Shown piece by piece: positions 27,257-35,372 of a stretch of 64,000 bases of DNA. Under the pieces are notes generated by a model that made no database searches, was not told the DNA's origin, and saw nothing but the letters and a program-made list of their open reading frames with translations. Position 1 is the first letter of the stretch, and every line of letters begins with the position of its first letter. This DNA is from Zoogloea sp044344315. GTDB taxonomy: Bacteria; Pseudomonadota; Gammaproteobacteria; Burkholderiales; Rhodocyclaceae. The position numbers and the translations under genes are program-made. The DNA lies in contig NZ_JBIJDC010000013.1 in the NCBI RefSeq assembly GCF_044344315.1, positions 1 through 64,000 on the forward strand, read 5' to 3'.

Positions 27257-28714
27257 TCAGAACTTGTGAGCGCCGTGGGCGCCGAGACTCATGATGTACT
27301 GCAGCCAGATCTGGTTGTCGGACTCGTCCCTGCGGGACTTGTCGCGGGCCAGTTGCAGACGCAGACGGGAGAACTCGGATGGGGACCAGTCCAGCATTGC
27401 CGACTGGCGGCTCGCGTTGTAGCCGGCCAGCAGGGGCAGGCCTGCCGGATCGAGGCTGCCCAGATTGGCCGTACCGCTGTCAAGCCAGTCGCCGCGCACA
27501 CCCACGCGCCAGCGTGGCATGAACTGATACACCGCCTGGAGATAGCTGCCCGACTGGCGGAATCGAGCCGCCGAGCTGGCCTCGGTGAGGCCACCGATGT
27601 CGTAGTTCAGGTCACCGGTCTCACGCCGCTGGAAGTACTCTCCCTGCACCTTGAGGTTGGTGACGCTACTGTTGCCATTGGGCGCCCACTTGTACACGAA
27701 GTCGGCAATCCAGGTCTGGCTGCGGCCGGAAAAGCTGTGGGCGAGGGCCGTGCCGGTGGCGTCAGCGCCGTCCTCGAAGCCTCGCTCCCGCGGATTGGTG
27801 CGCACGTGGGACAGGCCCACCTGCCACGCCGATGAGGTGCCGATGTCGCCCCCGAGGTGCGCGAAGGCCGTCCACAGGCCGGCGCCATTGCGGTTGCGCT
27901 CGGCACCGGGGAATTTCTGCCCGCTGGCCACTTCCGTCCCGAGCTCGAGGAATAGATCGGTCGGTGCAACCCAGCGCAACTGCACGCCGTCGTTCTGCAG
28001 GCGGTAGCCGAAGAAGGCCTTGTAGGCCAGCGGCGCGTCGGCAAAGTCCCATTCGTGGGGGTGCTGCTGGTTGAGGTAGCCGACGCCGGACAGGAAGCGC
28101 CCGGCCTTTACCTTGAGCCCCGAAGACAGGCCCAGGGTTTCCACGTTGACTTCCTCAACCTCGACCACGCCTGCCCCATCGTCCTCGGCCAGTGCAAAAC
28201 GGGCGTTGGCGCGGAACAGGTGATCCACATTGGCCGAGAAGGCCAGCTCAGACTCCCCGAGAGAGAAGCCCTTGCGGGGAGGGCCGACCTCACCGCCGGA
28301 GGGGATGAAACCATCGATGCGGTAGCCCCCCGGGTCGCGCTGGAAGCGGGTGAACTTGCTATCGATGATCAAGGACACGGACGGGTTGAAAGCACTCGCC
28401 GACACGGGGCGGCTGGCCACGCTGGCCGCTACAGCCTGGGCCTCGGCCGCCTGGGCCTCGACCTTGGCCACCGACTGGACAGCCGTGGTGGCGGTGGACC
28501 CGGCCGCAGCCGCGGCCGTGGCCGCGCCTGCCGCGCGCTGTTCGGTTTCGGCCAGCCGGCGCTCGAGGGCTTCGATGCGCTGCTGGTAGGAATCACGCAG
28601 CTCACGGAGCTGCTGACGAAGTTGTTTCAGATCGGCATCGGATGCCGCGGAGGCGACGGCCGGAAAGGCCGCAGCGAGGGCAACGCAAAGCGCGCCGGGA
28701 CGAAGAAAAGACAT
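27257..28714 (-). CDS. Putative outer-membrane beta-barrel protein of a metal-uptake locus
   Basis: A 485-residue exported protein. A signal peptide (ALCVALAAAFPAVASA) is followed by a coiled coil (residues about 25-65, heptads in DLKQLRQQLRELRDSYQQ) and an Ala-rich linker to about 100. The rest has alternating amphipathic strands of porin type (for example SLIIDSKFTRFQRDPGG, GLKVKAGRFLSGVGYLNQQH, QLRWVAPTDLFLELGTEV) and ends in an aromatic Phe, as outer-membrane barrels do. The organisation (trimerising coiled coil plus barrel) and operon position suggest a channel that lets metal ions or chelates cross the outer membrane. No TonB-box plug domain is seen, so it is not a classical TonB receptor. 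Confidence 0.8.
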   Translation of the reverse strand: MSFLRPGALCVALAAAFPAVASAASDADLKQLRQQLRELRDSYQQRIEALERRLAETEQRAAGAATAAAAAGSTATTAVQSVAKVEAQAAEAQAVAASVASRPVSASAFNPSVSLIIDSKFTRFQRDPGGYRIDGFIPSGGEVGPPRKGFSLGESELAFSANVDHLFRANARFALAEDDGAGVVEVEEVNVETLGLSSGLKVKAGRFLSGVGYLNQQHPHEWDFADAPLAYKAFFGYRLQNDGVQLRWVAPTDLFLELGTEVASGQKFPGAERNRNGAGLWTAFAHLGGDIGTSSAWQVGLSHVRTNPRERGFEDGADATGTALAHSFSGRSQTWIADFVYKWAPNGNSSVTNLKVQGEYFQRRETGDLNYDIGGLTEASSAARFRQSGSYLQAVYQFMPRWRVGVRGDWLDSGTANLGSLDPAGLPLLAGYNASRQSAMLDWSPSEFSRLRLQLARDKSRRDESDNQIWLQYIMSLGAHGAHKF

Positions 28715-28798
28715 GGCTCGGATCTCCTGGGATCGGTCCGTAAATGGGGTCTGCCGGCGCGGGCAGAGCCGGCACCGGTCATCACGAAAGGGACGGGA

Positions 28799-29158
28799 TC
28801 AGGACGAAACGGGCGGGCCCCGGGCATGGGGCCGGGGCAGGCGCAAGGCACCGGGAACAAGATCGGAATCGGCCGGAAGGGCCAGCGCCGGAACATCGAC
28901 GGCCAGCACCGGCACAGTCGGCGGCAGCACTGCAGCCAGATCGGCAGCGGCCAGACACAGCAGGCATGCGTCGTGGCGATCAGCAGCAGGCACGCCCCCA
29001 TCCGGCGAGATCTGGAGGACGGTGTTTTCGGCCCGCGCCAGCGCCGCCAGATCGCCCATGTGACCAACGGCGTGGGCGGCGGCAAAGATCTGAGCACATA
29101 CCAGCAGCAGCGCCAGTGCGCTGCGCAACAGGGCCGGGGAGCGGGTCGACGACTTCAT
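28799..29158 (-). CDS. DUF2946-like small exported protein
   Basis: A 119-residue protein with a basic start (MKSSTRSPALLRS) and hydrophobic signal/anchor (ALALLLVCAQIFAAAHAVGH). The mature part carries a His and Cys pair region, HAVGHMGD and DACLLCLAAADL, which resembles the DUF2946 family often found beside metal-uptake genes. The ATG at 29158 overlaps the CobW stop as ATGA, fixing the start. Function is unknown; metal handling in the periplasm is inferred from context only. Confidence 0.7.
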   Translation of the reverse strand: MKSSTRSPALLRSALALLLVCAQIFAAAHAVGHMGDLAALARAENTVLQISPDGGVPAADRHDACLLCLAAADLAAVLPPTVPVLAVDVPALALPADSDLVPGALRLPRPHARGPPVSS

Positions 29159-30222
29159 GCGGCGCACGCCGGCTGCGCCGGGCAGAAGCAGGCGAAGGCT
29201 TGATCAACGATCTCCCGCGGGAGGTCGCGGACGATGAACACCAGGCGGGTGCTGCGTGCCTCGTCCGGCCAGGCGGGCAGGGCCGCCTCCGGATAGCGCA
29301 GGTGATGCACGCACTGGATTACGCGGGGCAGCGCCTCACCCCGGACATGGACGATGCCCTTCACGCGCAGCAACTGGTCGCCCTTGAGGCCTTGCAGCAT
29401 GTCCAGCGCCGTGGAGAAATCGCCCCAGGCCACCGGAGTGTCGATGCGCACCACGAAGGCATGAACCGACGCGTCATGACGGCTGTCATCCGTCGCCGCT
29501 GCACGCCCCCGCGGGGTGTAGGGATGGGCGGCCGCCTGCGCCGCCACGGCCTCGTCGGCCAGCCAACGGGCCACATCGGCGTTCTTGCGGGCAGGGTTCC
29601 ACAGACCGCAGTCGAGGATGGCTTCCGGGGCGACGACGCCCCTTTCGACGCGCAGCTGCGGCGCCCCGGGATTGAGCCCTGACAGGCACGCCGCCAGGCT
29701 CTCAAGCGCCGGACGGTCGGCCTGGTCGCACTTGGTAATAAGCAGACGATCAGCCATCGCCACCTGCTTGACGGCTTCGGGCTGGCGCGCCAGCTGTCCG
29801 ATGCCGAACACCGCGTCCACCACCGTAATCACCCCGTCCAGGCGGAAACGCTCAGCAATGAAAAAATCCTGCATGAGCGTGAACAGCACCGGGGCCGGGT
29901 CGGCCAGGCCGGTAGTTTCGATGACGATGCGCTCCAGGGCCGGCAGTTCGCGACGCAGGCGCCGCATGAAGAGCGCCCGCAGGGTCCGCGTCAGGTCACC
30001 GCGGACCGTGCAGCACAGACAACCAGACTCGAGGAGGACAAGATTCTCGTCGATGTGTTCGACGAGGAGATGATCGATCGGCACTGCACCGAACTCGTTC
30101 ATCAGCACCACCGTGCCCGCCAGTTCGGGCTGGCGCAGCAGGTGATTGAGGACAGTCGTCTTGCCTGCCCCGAGAAAACCAGTAAGCAGGGAAACGGGAA
30201 TGCGAGGCACCGGGGCGGTCAT
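29155..30222 (-). CDS. CobW/COG0523-family G3E GTPase (metal chaperone)
   Basis: A 355-residue P-loop GTPase. Walker A is GFLGAGKTTVLN near residue 13, the family metal motif CxCC appears in ESGCLCCTVRGDL near 70, Walker B lies in RIVIETTGLADP and the base-recognition motif is TKCDQAD. A CobW_C domain follows from about 250. COG0523 proteins deliver or allocate metals, several of them Zn2+, to target proteins. The ATG at 30222 is chosen; the frame stays open upstream, but that extension runs antiparallel in composition through dksA and is not family-like. It lies between dksA (37-base gap) and the DUF2946-like gene, with the importer genes after it, supporting metal allocation. Confidence 0.92.
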   Translation of the reverse strand: MTAPVPRIPVSLLTGFLGAGKTTVLNHLLRQPELAGTVVLMNEFGAVPIDHLLVEHIDENLVLLESGCLCCTVRGDLTRTLRALFMRRLRRELPALERIVIETTGLADPAPVLFTLMQDFFIAERFRLDGVITVVDAVFGIGQLARQPEAVKQVAMADRLLITKCDQADRPALESLAACLSGLNPGAPQLRVERGVVAPEAILDCGLWNPARKNADVARWLADEAVAAQAAAHPYTPRGRAAATDDSRHDASVHAFVVRIDTPVAWGDFSTALDMLQGLKGDQLLRVKGIVHVRGEALPRVIQCVHHLRYPEAALPAWPDEARSTRLVFIVRDLPREIVDQAFACFCPAQPACAA

Positions 30223-30259
30223 GACATGCGTTGCCGTCCCGGCAGAGCCAGGCCGGGGA

Positions 30260-30694
30260 TTACTCCCCGTACAGCTTCTGGGTGCGTTCGCGACGCTCCT
30301 GGGCGTCGATGGAGAGGGTGGCCGTGGGGCGGGCCAGCAGGCGACCGATACCGATCGGATCACCGGTTTCCTCACACCAGCCATACTCGCCTTCGGAAAT
30401 GCGCCCCAACGCCTCGTCGATCTTCTTGAGCAGCTTGCGCTCCCGATCACGCACGCGCAGTTCGAGTGCGTGCTCTTCTTCCACCGTGGCACGGTCGGCC
30501 GGATCGGCGACGAGTTCGTTCTCGCGCAGATTGGCACCGGTGCTGGCGGCGTTCTCGAGCAGCTCGTCACGCATCCTGGAGAGACGGACCCGGAAGAACT
30601 CCAGCTGGGCCGGGTTCATGTAGTCGTCTTCCGGCATGGCCAGAATTTCGGCCTCGGTCAGCAGCTTGTCATTGCTTGTCGTAGTTGCAACCAT
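30260..30694 (-). CDS. dksA: RNA polymerase-binding transcription factor DksA, single-cysteine type
   Basis: A 144-residue secondary-channel factor that works with ppGpp. The coiled-coil tip acids are kept in DPADRAT (Asp64, Asp67). The C-terminal globular region has only one of the four zinc cysteines of enterobacterial DksA: Cys107, Thr110, Ser128 and Ala131 occupy the positions, in GWCEETGDPIGIGRL and ARPTATLSIDAQERRE. Such C-T-S-A proteins fold without zinc. I recall this as common in betaproteobacterial DksA, so it is probably the main DksA rather than an extra copy. GGGAGG lies before the ATG. Confidence 0.94.
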   Translation of the reverse strand: MVATTTSNDKLLTEAEILAMPEDDYMNPAQLEFFRVRLSRMRDELLENAASTGANLRENELVADPADRATVEEEHALELRVRDRERKLLKKIDEALGRISEGEYGWCEETGDPIGIGRLLARPTATLSIDAQERRERTQKLYGE

Positions 30695-31003
30695 GTCTCA
30701 TTCCTCCCATGAATCGAATGTCGGGCACTGAGGCCCGGGCCGGCCCGGATTTCGGCCAGTTTCTCGACTCTTACAAGTCCTGCGGGGCATTCTGCCGCAA
30801 ACAGCTTCGCGACACCTGTGCATCTGTTGTTCGGAACAATGCACAAAACGCACCAGTTCGCGCTCAAGGCCGCGATTCTATGCACAGGATTGCTGCAATT
30901 ACAACGTCCGTTCGGCAAACCTGGACATCACGACCAACATTCTGAAACATTGAATGAAGCCCTGTGCTTCGGAACAGGGGGGGTCATACTGTAAAATGTT
31001 GCG
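30695..31003. other. Divergent intergenic region between dksA and ybgC
   Basis: No gene is seen. It must hold divergent promoters for the dksA block and the tol-pal block. A zinc-repressor-like palindrome was looked for by eye and not found. Just before ybgC the sequence TGTAAAATG lies so close to the ATG that a short or absent leader is possible. Confidence 0.5.
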
Positions 31004-31444
31004 ATGCACGCATCGAAACATCCCTCACCAGACCAGCACAAACCCCGCTTCACGCTGCCGGTGCGGGTTTACTACGAAGACACCGACGCTGCCGGCGTCG
31101 TGTACTACCCCAATTATCTCAAATTCTGCGAACGGGCCCGTACGGAATGGCTGCGGGAAACCGGCTTCGGGCAGAAAGCCCTGGCCGCTGAACAGCATAT
31201 CGTATTTGTCGTCCGTACCGTACAGGCCGAATACCTTCAAGCCGCCGTGCTCGACGACCAACTCGAGGTCGTCACCAGCATCGAGCGTCTTGGGCAAGCC
31301 AGCCTCGTTTTCGCCCAGAAGATCGTCCGCGACAGCCGGGTCATCTTTGAAGCCCTGATCACCATCGCCTGCATTTCGCTCGAATCCCGCAAGGCCGCCC
31401 CGATCCCCCCCGCTGTGCGCGCACAGTTCGCCACCTTGGTTTAA
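31004..31444 (+). CDS. ybgC: Acyl-CoA thioesterase YbgC (Tol-Pal associated)
   Basis: A 146-residue hot-dog-fold thioesterase. The 4-hydroxybenzoyl-CoA thioesterase signature YYEDTDAAGVVYYPNYLKF, with the catalytic Asp, is at about residues 23-41, followed by CERARTEWLR. It hydrolyses short-chain or coenzyme A thioesters at the membrane and is nearly always first in the tol-pal cluster, as here, where its stop is 4 bases before tolQ. Confidence 0.95.
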   Translation: MHASKHPSPDQHKPRFTLPVRVYYEDTDAAGVVYYPNYLKFCERARTEWLRETGFGQKALAAEQHIVFVVRTVQAEYLQAAVLDDQLEVVTSIERLGQASLVFAQKIVRDSRVIFEALITIACISLESRKAAPIPPAVRAQFATLV

Positions 31445-31448
31445 TCCG

Positions 31449-32123
31449 ATGAACGTCACTGAAGATCTCTCAATCCTGTCCCTGATCGCCAATGCCAGCC
31501 TGCTGGTCAAGTTGGTAATGGCCTTGCTGGGCACAGTGTCCTTCATGTCCTGGTACTGGATCTTTCGCAAGTGGTTTTCCATCCGCGACGCCAAGAAGAA
31601 GACCGATCTGTTCGAGCGCGACTTCTGGAGTGGTGGCGACCTCAACGCCCTGTACCAGAGCGCGGCCACCAGCCGTCACGAAGCCGCCGGCATGGAGCGC
31701 ATCTTCGAGGCCGGCTACCGGGAGTTCGCCAAGCTGCGCGGCAAGAGCCTGGACCACGGTGCCGTGATGGATGGCGCCCGCCGTGCCATGCGCGCCACCT
31801 ACCAGCGCGAGGTGGACGACCTGGAAGCCCACCTGGCTTTCCTCGCCTCCGTCGGTTCGGTCTCCCCCTATGTGGGCCTGTTCGGCACCGTGTGGGGCAT
31901 CATGAACGCCTTCCGCGGCCTCTCCAACGTGGGCTCCGCCACCCTCGCCCACGTCGCCCCCGGCATTGCCGAGGCCCTGGTGGCCACGGCAATCGGCCTG
32001 TTCGCGGCAATTCCGGCGGTGGTGGCCTACAACCGCTTCGCCCACGACATCGACCGCATCGCGATCCGCTTCGAAAGCTTCACAGAGGAGTTCCTGAACA
32101 TCCTCCAGCGCCAGCTGCGCTGA
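31449..32123 (+). CDS. tolQ: TolQ, proton-channel subunit of the Tol-Pal system
   Basis: A 224-residue inner-membrane protein of the ExbB/MotA/TolQ family. Three membrane helices are visible: near 15-40 (LLVKLVMALLGTVSFMSWYW), near 130-155 (ASVGSVSPYVGLFGTVWGIM) and near 165-195 (IAEALVATAIGLFAAIPAVVAYN). The family motifs GLFGTVWGIM and EALVATAIGLFAAIPAV are intact. It forms the motor stator with TolR to energise TolA. Confidence 0.97.
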   Translation: MNVTEDLSILSLIANASLLVKLVMALLGTVSFMSWYWIFRKWFSIRDAKKKTDLFERDFWSGGDLNALYQSAATSRHEAAGMERIFEAGYREFAKLRGKSLDHGAVMDGARRAMRATYQREVDDLEAHLAFLASVGSVSPYVGLFGTVWGIMNAFRGLSNVGSATLAHVAPGIAEALVATAIGLFAAIPAVVAYNRFAHDIDRIAIRFESFTEEFLNILQRQLR

Positions 32124-32139
32124 CCGGAGCCCCGCCGCC

Positions 32140-32553
32140 ATGCGTCAACGCCGCCTGATGAACCAGATCAACGTCGTGCCCTACATCGACGTGATGCTGG
32201 TGCTCCTCGTGATCTTCATGGTCACCGCACCGATGATCCAGTCCGGTTCGGTCAACCTGCCCAGCGTGGATAAAGTCCCCGCCCCGCCCACCGATGCCAT
32301 GGTCGTGCAGGTCAAGCCCGATGGCGAGCTGGCCCTGCGACTGACCAGCGGCTCGCCCGAAAAGGCCCTAAACCGCAAGGATCTGATCAGTGAGGTGCAG
32401 GCCGCCGTGTCCGCCAACCCGGGCCAGTCGGTCATCATCGCTGCCGACAAGAACGTCAAGTACGAACTGGTGATGAACACCCTCAACGACCTGCGCAATG
32501 CAGGTGTAAACAAGGTCGGCCTGCAGACGCAGGTCGGCAAGTCGTCCCGATGA
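32140..32553 (+). CDS. tolR: TolR, stator subunit of the Tol-Pal system
   Basis: A 137-residue protein with one N-terminal transmembrane helix, IDVMLVLLVIFMVTAPM, containing the essential proton-path Asp (about residue 16) and a periplasmic domain (about 45-137) ending in ALNDLRNAGVNKVGLQTQ-type residues. The stop overlaps the tolA ATG as ATGA. Confidence 0.96.
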   Translation: MRQRRLMNQINVVPYIDVMLVLLVIFMVTAPMIQSGSVNLPSVDKVPAPPTDAMVVQVKPDGELALRLTSGSPEKALNRKDLISEVQAAVSANPGQSVIIAADKNVKYELVMNTLNDLRNAGVNKVGLQTQVGKSSR

Positions 32554-33446
32554 ACCCAGCAATGCCCGCCAACGAGCGGGGCAAATGGTCGTCCCTGGCA
32601 CTGGCTGCGGGGGTACACATCGCCCTCGGCATGTTCCTGTTCTACGGCGTACGCTGGCAGAACCGCCTGCCCGACGCCGTCGAGGTGGAGCTGGTGAGTG
32701 CGCCCCCGCCTGCCGCCGTGGTGGCACCGCCGCCCCCCGCGCCGGCCCCGCCTCGCCCTGCCCCCCGGCCAGCGCCCCCCGAGCCCGAGGACGAACCCGA
32801 GCCCGCCCCGCCGCCGCGCAAGCACCCGGATATCGCCATCAAGGCCCCCGAGCCCAAGAAGACACCACCCAAGCCGGTCAAGGAGGTCGAAAAGCCCCCA
32901 AAGCCGGAGCCCAAACCTGAACCGAAGCCCAAACCCGAGCCCAAGGCAAAACCTGAACCGGTGAAGGTCGAGAAGCCGGTCAAGCCGGTGGAAAAGCCCG
33001 TCAAGACCGACAAGAATGCCAAGGCCGACGCCGAGAAGGCCAGGGAGCTGGAAGACCGCCGCATGCGCGAGCTGATGGCGCGGGACTCGGAGAACATCAG
33101 CCAGTCCAAGCAGCTTCAGGAGGAACTTGCCCGCGTTGCCGGGGCCAAAGCCAGCGCAGCACGCAGCAAGGCCCAGGAAGCCTATGTGGAGAAGATCCGC
33201 GCCAAGGTGAAGGGCAACATCGTGCTGCCACCGGGTGTCAGCGGGGATCCGTTCGCGATCTTCTACGTGGACCAGCTTCCCGATGGCTCAGTGATCGAGG
33301 TGCGCCTCAAACGCTCGACCGGCAATGCCCAGCTTGATGCAGCCATTGAACGCGCGATCCAGAAATCCAGTCCGCTGCCCAAACCGGACAAACCGGAGCT
33401 CTTCAACCGCACGCTGGAGCTGAAGTTCTATCCGCTCCGCGACTAA
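32550..33446 (+). CDS. tolA: TolA, periplasm-spanning protein of the Tol-Pal system
   Basis: A 298-residue TolA. The N-terminal anchor is LALAAGVHIALGMFLFYGV. Domain II (about 45-160) is Pro/Lys/Glu-rich with KPEPKPEPKPKPEPK-like repeats and then a Lys/Glu/Ala helix. The C-terminal TonB-like domain (about 200-298) contains VKGNIVLPPGVSGDPF, VDQLPDGSVIEVRLKRSTGN and ERAIQKSSPLP. It links the TolQR motor to TolB and Pal at the outer membrane during constriction. The extended polyproline domain makes it larger in domain II than a helical E. coli-type protein. Confidence 0.95.
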   Translation: MNPAMPANERGKWSSLALAAGVHIALGMFLFYGVRWQNRLPDAVEVELVSAPPPAAVVAPPPPAPAPPRPAPRPAPPEPEDEPEPAPPPRKHPDIAIKAPEPKKTPPKPVKEVEKPPKPEPKPEPKPKPEPKAKPEPVKVEKPVKPVEKPVKTDKNAKADAEKARELEDRRMRELMARDSENISQSKQLQEELARVAGAKASAARSKAQEAYVEKIRAKVKGNIVLPPGVSGDPFAIFYVDQLPDGSVIEVRLKRSTGNAQLDAAIERAIQKSSPLPKPDKPELFNRTLELKFYPLRD

Positions 33447-33467
33447 ACCCACGGTGAACCCACACCC

Positions 33468-34754
33468 ATGACTCAACGCATCCTGACCTTCCTGCGCGGC
33501 ACCGCCACCGTCTGCGCGCTGGCCCTTGCGTCCTCCCTGGCCCAGGCCCAGCTCTCCATTGAGATCACCGGCGCCGGCACCAACCGCATGCCGGTGGCCG
33601 TCGCCAGCTTCGAGGGCGAGCAGGCGCTCCCCAGAGCCGTCACCGACGTGGTGCGCGCCGACCTGGAGCGCAGCGGCCTGTTCAAGATGGTCGAACTCGG
33701 CCCCTCCCCAATGGGCGCCGACGCCCCGCCAGACTTCGGCCGCGTCCGCTCGCGGGGCGCCGATGCCTTCGCCGTGGGCACCGTTGCCCCGTCCGGCAGC
33801 GGCCGCTACCAGGTGCAGTTCCGCCTCTTCGATGCCGCCAAGCAGGTCAGCCTGGGCAGTCAGGCCATGGTGATGGCACCCAACCAGTACCGCACCACCG
33901 GTCACCGCATCGCCGACTTCATCTACGAGAAACTCACGGGCGAGCCCGGCGTGTTCTCGACCCGCATCGCCTACGTGCTCAAATCCGGCCCGCGCTACGA
34001 ACTGCAGATCGCCGACGCCGACGGCAGCAACGCCCAGACCGCGCTGGCCTCCAAGGAGCCGATCATCTCGCCGGCCTGGTCGCCGGACGGCAGTCGCCTC
34101 GCTTATGTGTCCTTCGAAGCCAAGAAGCCGGTGGTCTACGTGCACTCCCTGGCCACCGGTCAGCGTAACGTGGCGGCCAACTTCAAGGGCTCCAACTCGG
34201 CCCCGGCCTGGTCGCCGGATGGCCGCCGCCTGGCGGTGGTGCTGACCAAGGACGGCCAGTCCCAGCTCTATTCGGTGAACGCCGATGGTTCCGGCGTGCA
34301 GCGTCTGGCCTCGTCGTCAGGGATCGACACGGAACCCGCCTGGTCCACTGACGGCTGGATCTATTTCACCTCTGATCGGGGCGGCAGCCCGCAGATCTAC
34401 CGCGTACCGGCCGGTGGTGGTGACGCCCAGCGAGTCAGCTTCGAAGGCACCTACAACGTGAGCCCACGCCCGTCGCCCGACGGCAAGAGTCTTGTGTACG
34501 TCTCCCGCAACGGTGGCCGCTTCCAGGTCACCCTGCTCGACCTGAATTCCCGTCAGACCCAGATCCTCACCGACTCGGCCAAGGATGAATCCCCCAGCTT
34601 CGCCCCCAACGGGCGCATGGTGCTCTACGCCACCGAAGTGGGCGGACGCGGCGTACTCGCTGCCGTGTCGTCCGACGGTCGTGTCAAGCAGCGTCTGTCG
34701 GTACAATCCGGCGACGTGCGCGAACCCGCCTGGGGTCCGCAGCCGCGTAACTGA
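33468..34754 (+). CDS. tolB: TolB, periplasmic beta-propeller of the Tol-Pal system
   Basis: A 428-residue secreted protein. A signal peptide (TVCALALASSLAQA) precedes QLSIEITGAG, the TolA-box region at the mature N-terminus. A first alpha/beta domain is followed by a six-bladed propeller with the repeated PAWSPDGxRLA motif (PAWSPDGSRLAYVS, PAWSPDGRRLAVVL, PAWSTDGWIYFTSD, PRPSPDGKSLVYVS, PSFAPNGRMVLYAT). It binds Pal at the outer membrane. Confidence 0.97.
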   Translation: MTQRILTFLRGTATVCALALASSLAQAQLSIEITGAGTNRMPVAVASFEGEQALPRAVTDVVRADLERSGLFKMVELGPSPMGADAPPDFGRVRSRGADAFAVGTVAPSGSGRYQVQFRLFDAAKQVSLGSQAMVMAPNQYRTTGHRIADFIYEKLTGEPGVFSTRIAYVLKSGPRYELQIADADGSNAQTALASKEPIISPAWSPDGSRLAYVSFEAKKPVVYVHSLATGQRNVAANFKGSNSAPAWSPDGRRLAVVLTKDGQSQLYSVNADGSGVQRLASSSGIDTEPAWSTDGWIYFTSDRGGSPQIYRVPAGGGDAQRVSFEGTYNVSPRPSPDGKSLVYVSRNGGRFQVTLLDLNSRQTQILTDSAKDESPSFAPNGRMVLYATEVGGRGVLAAVSSDGRVKQRLSVQSGDVREPAWGPQPRN

Positions 34755-34814
34755 CACTTATAAGAACCACACTCCTTCCCACCCCGCCCCTTGCTTGCTC
34801 CCGGAGCCCACACC

Positions 34815-35372
34815 ATGAAGTGCACCCGCATCACCCTGTCCCTGATCGCCGTCGGCCTGCTGGCCGCCTGCTCATCATCCCCCTCCACCGAAGGCCAGAC
34901 CGGCGCGGCCGTTGAAGACCGCTCCAGCGGTGCTGCCAGCTCCGGCGTTGACAGCAGCCGTGTCGTGCCGGTCGACGCCGGCGGCGCCAACGGCAAGAGC
35001 GCCTACCCCGAGCTCAAGGACCCCAAGAGCATCCTGTCCAAGCGGAGCGTGCTGTTCGACTACAACAGCTACGTGATCAAGGATGAGTACCGCTCGCTGG
35101 TTGAAGCCCACGCCAAATTCCTGACCAGCCACCCGTCCGTGAAGATGCTGATCCAGGGCAACACCGACGAACGTGGCAGCCGCGAGTACAACCTGGCCCT
35201 CGGTCAGAAGCGCTCTGACGCCGTCAAGAAGGCGCTGACCCTGCTGGGCGTGTCCGAATCCCAACTCGAATCGGTCAGCCTCGGCGAGGAAAAGCCCAGT
35301 TGCGGTGATGCCAGCGAATCCTGCTGGTCCGCCAACCGTCGCGGCGACATGCTCTATTCGGGTGAGTTCTGA
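34815..35372 (+). CDS. pal: Peptidoglycan-associated lipoprotein Pal
   Basis: A 185-residue outer-membrane lipoprotein. The lipobox LLAAC gives acylated Cys at about residue 19. The OmpA-like peptidoglycan-binding domain (about 75-180) has VLFDYNSYVIKDEYRSLVEAHA and the diaminopimelate-binding GNTDERGSREYNLALGQKRSDAVK motif. The ATG at 34815 directly precedes the signal sequence. Its TGA overlaps the cpoB ATG by one base. Confidence 0.97.
   Translation: MKCTRITLSLIAVGLLAACSSSPSTEGQTGAAVEDRSSGAASSGVDSSRVVPVDAGGANGKSAYPELKDPKSILSKRSVLFDYNSYVIKDEYRSLVEAHAKFLTSHPSVKMLIQGNTDERGSREYNLALGQKRSDAVKKALTLLGVSESQLESVSLGEEKPSCGDASESCWSANRRGDMLYSGEF

Noticed and set aside
30223..30570. N-terminal extension of the CobW protein into dksA
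   Set aside because: The added residues are Ser/Arg/Pro-rich antifamily sequence running through the dksA coding region in another frame; the G3E fold starts at 30222.
30260..30694. Idea that this DksA is a zinc-starvation paralogue (DksA2)
   Set aside because: The single-Cys form appears to be usual for betaproteobacterial DksA, so without seeing a second, four-Cys DksA the paralogue claim is not supported.
30695..31003. Zur box upstream of dksA
   Set aside because: No GTTATA-type palindrome could be found by eye on either strand.
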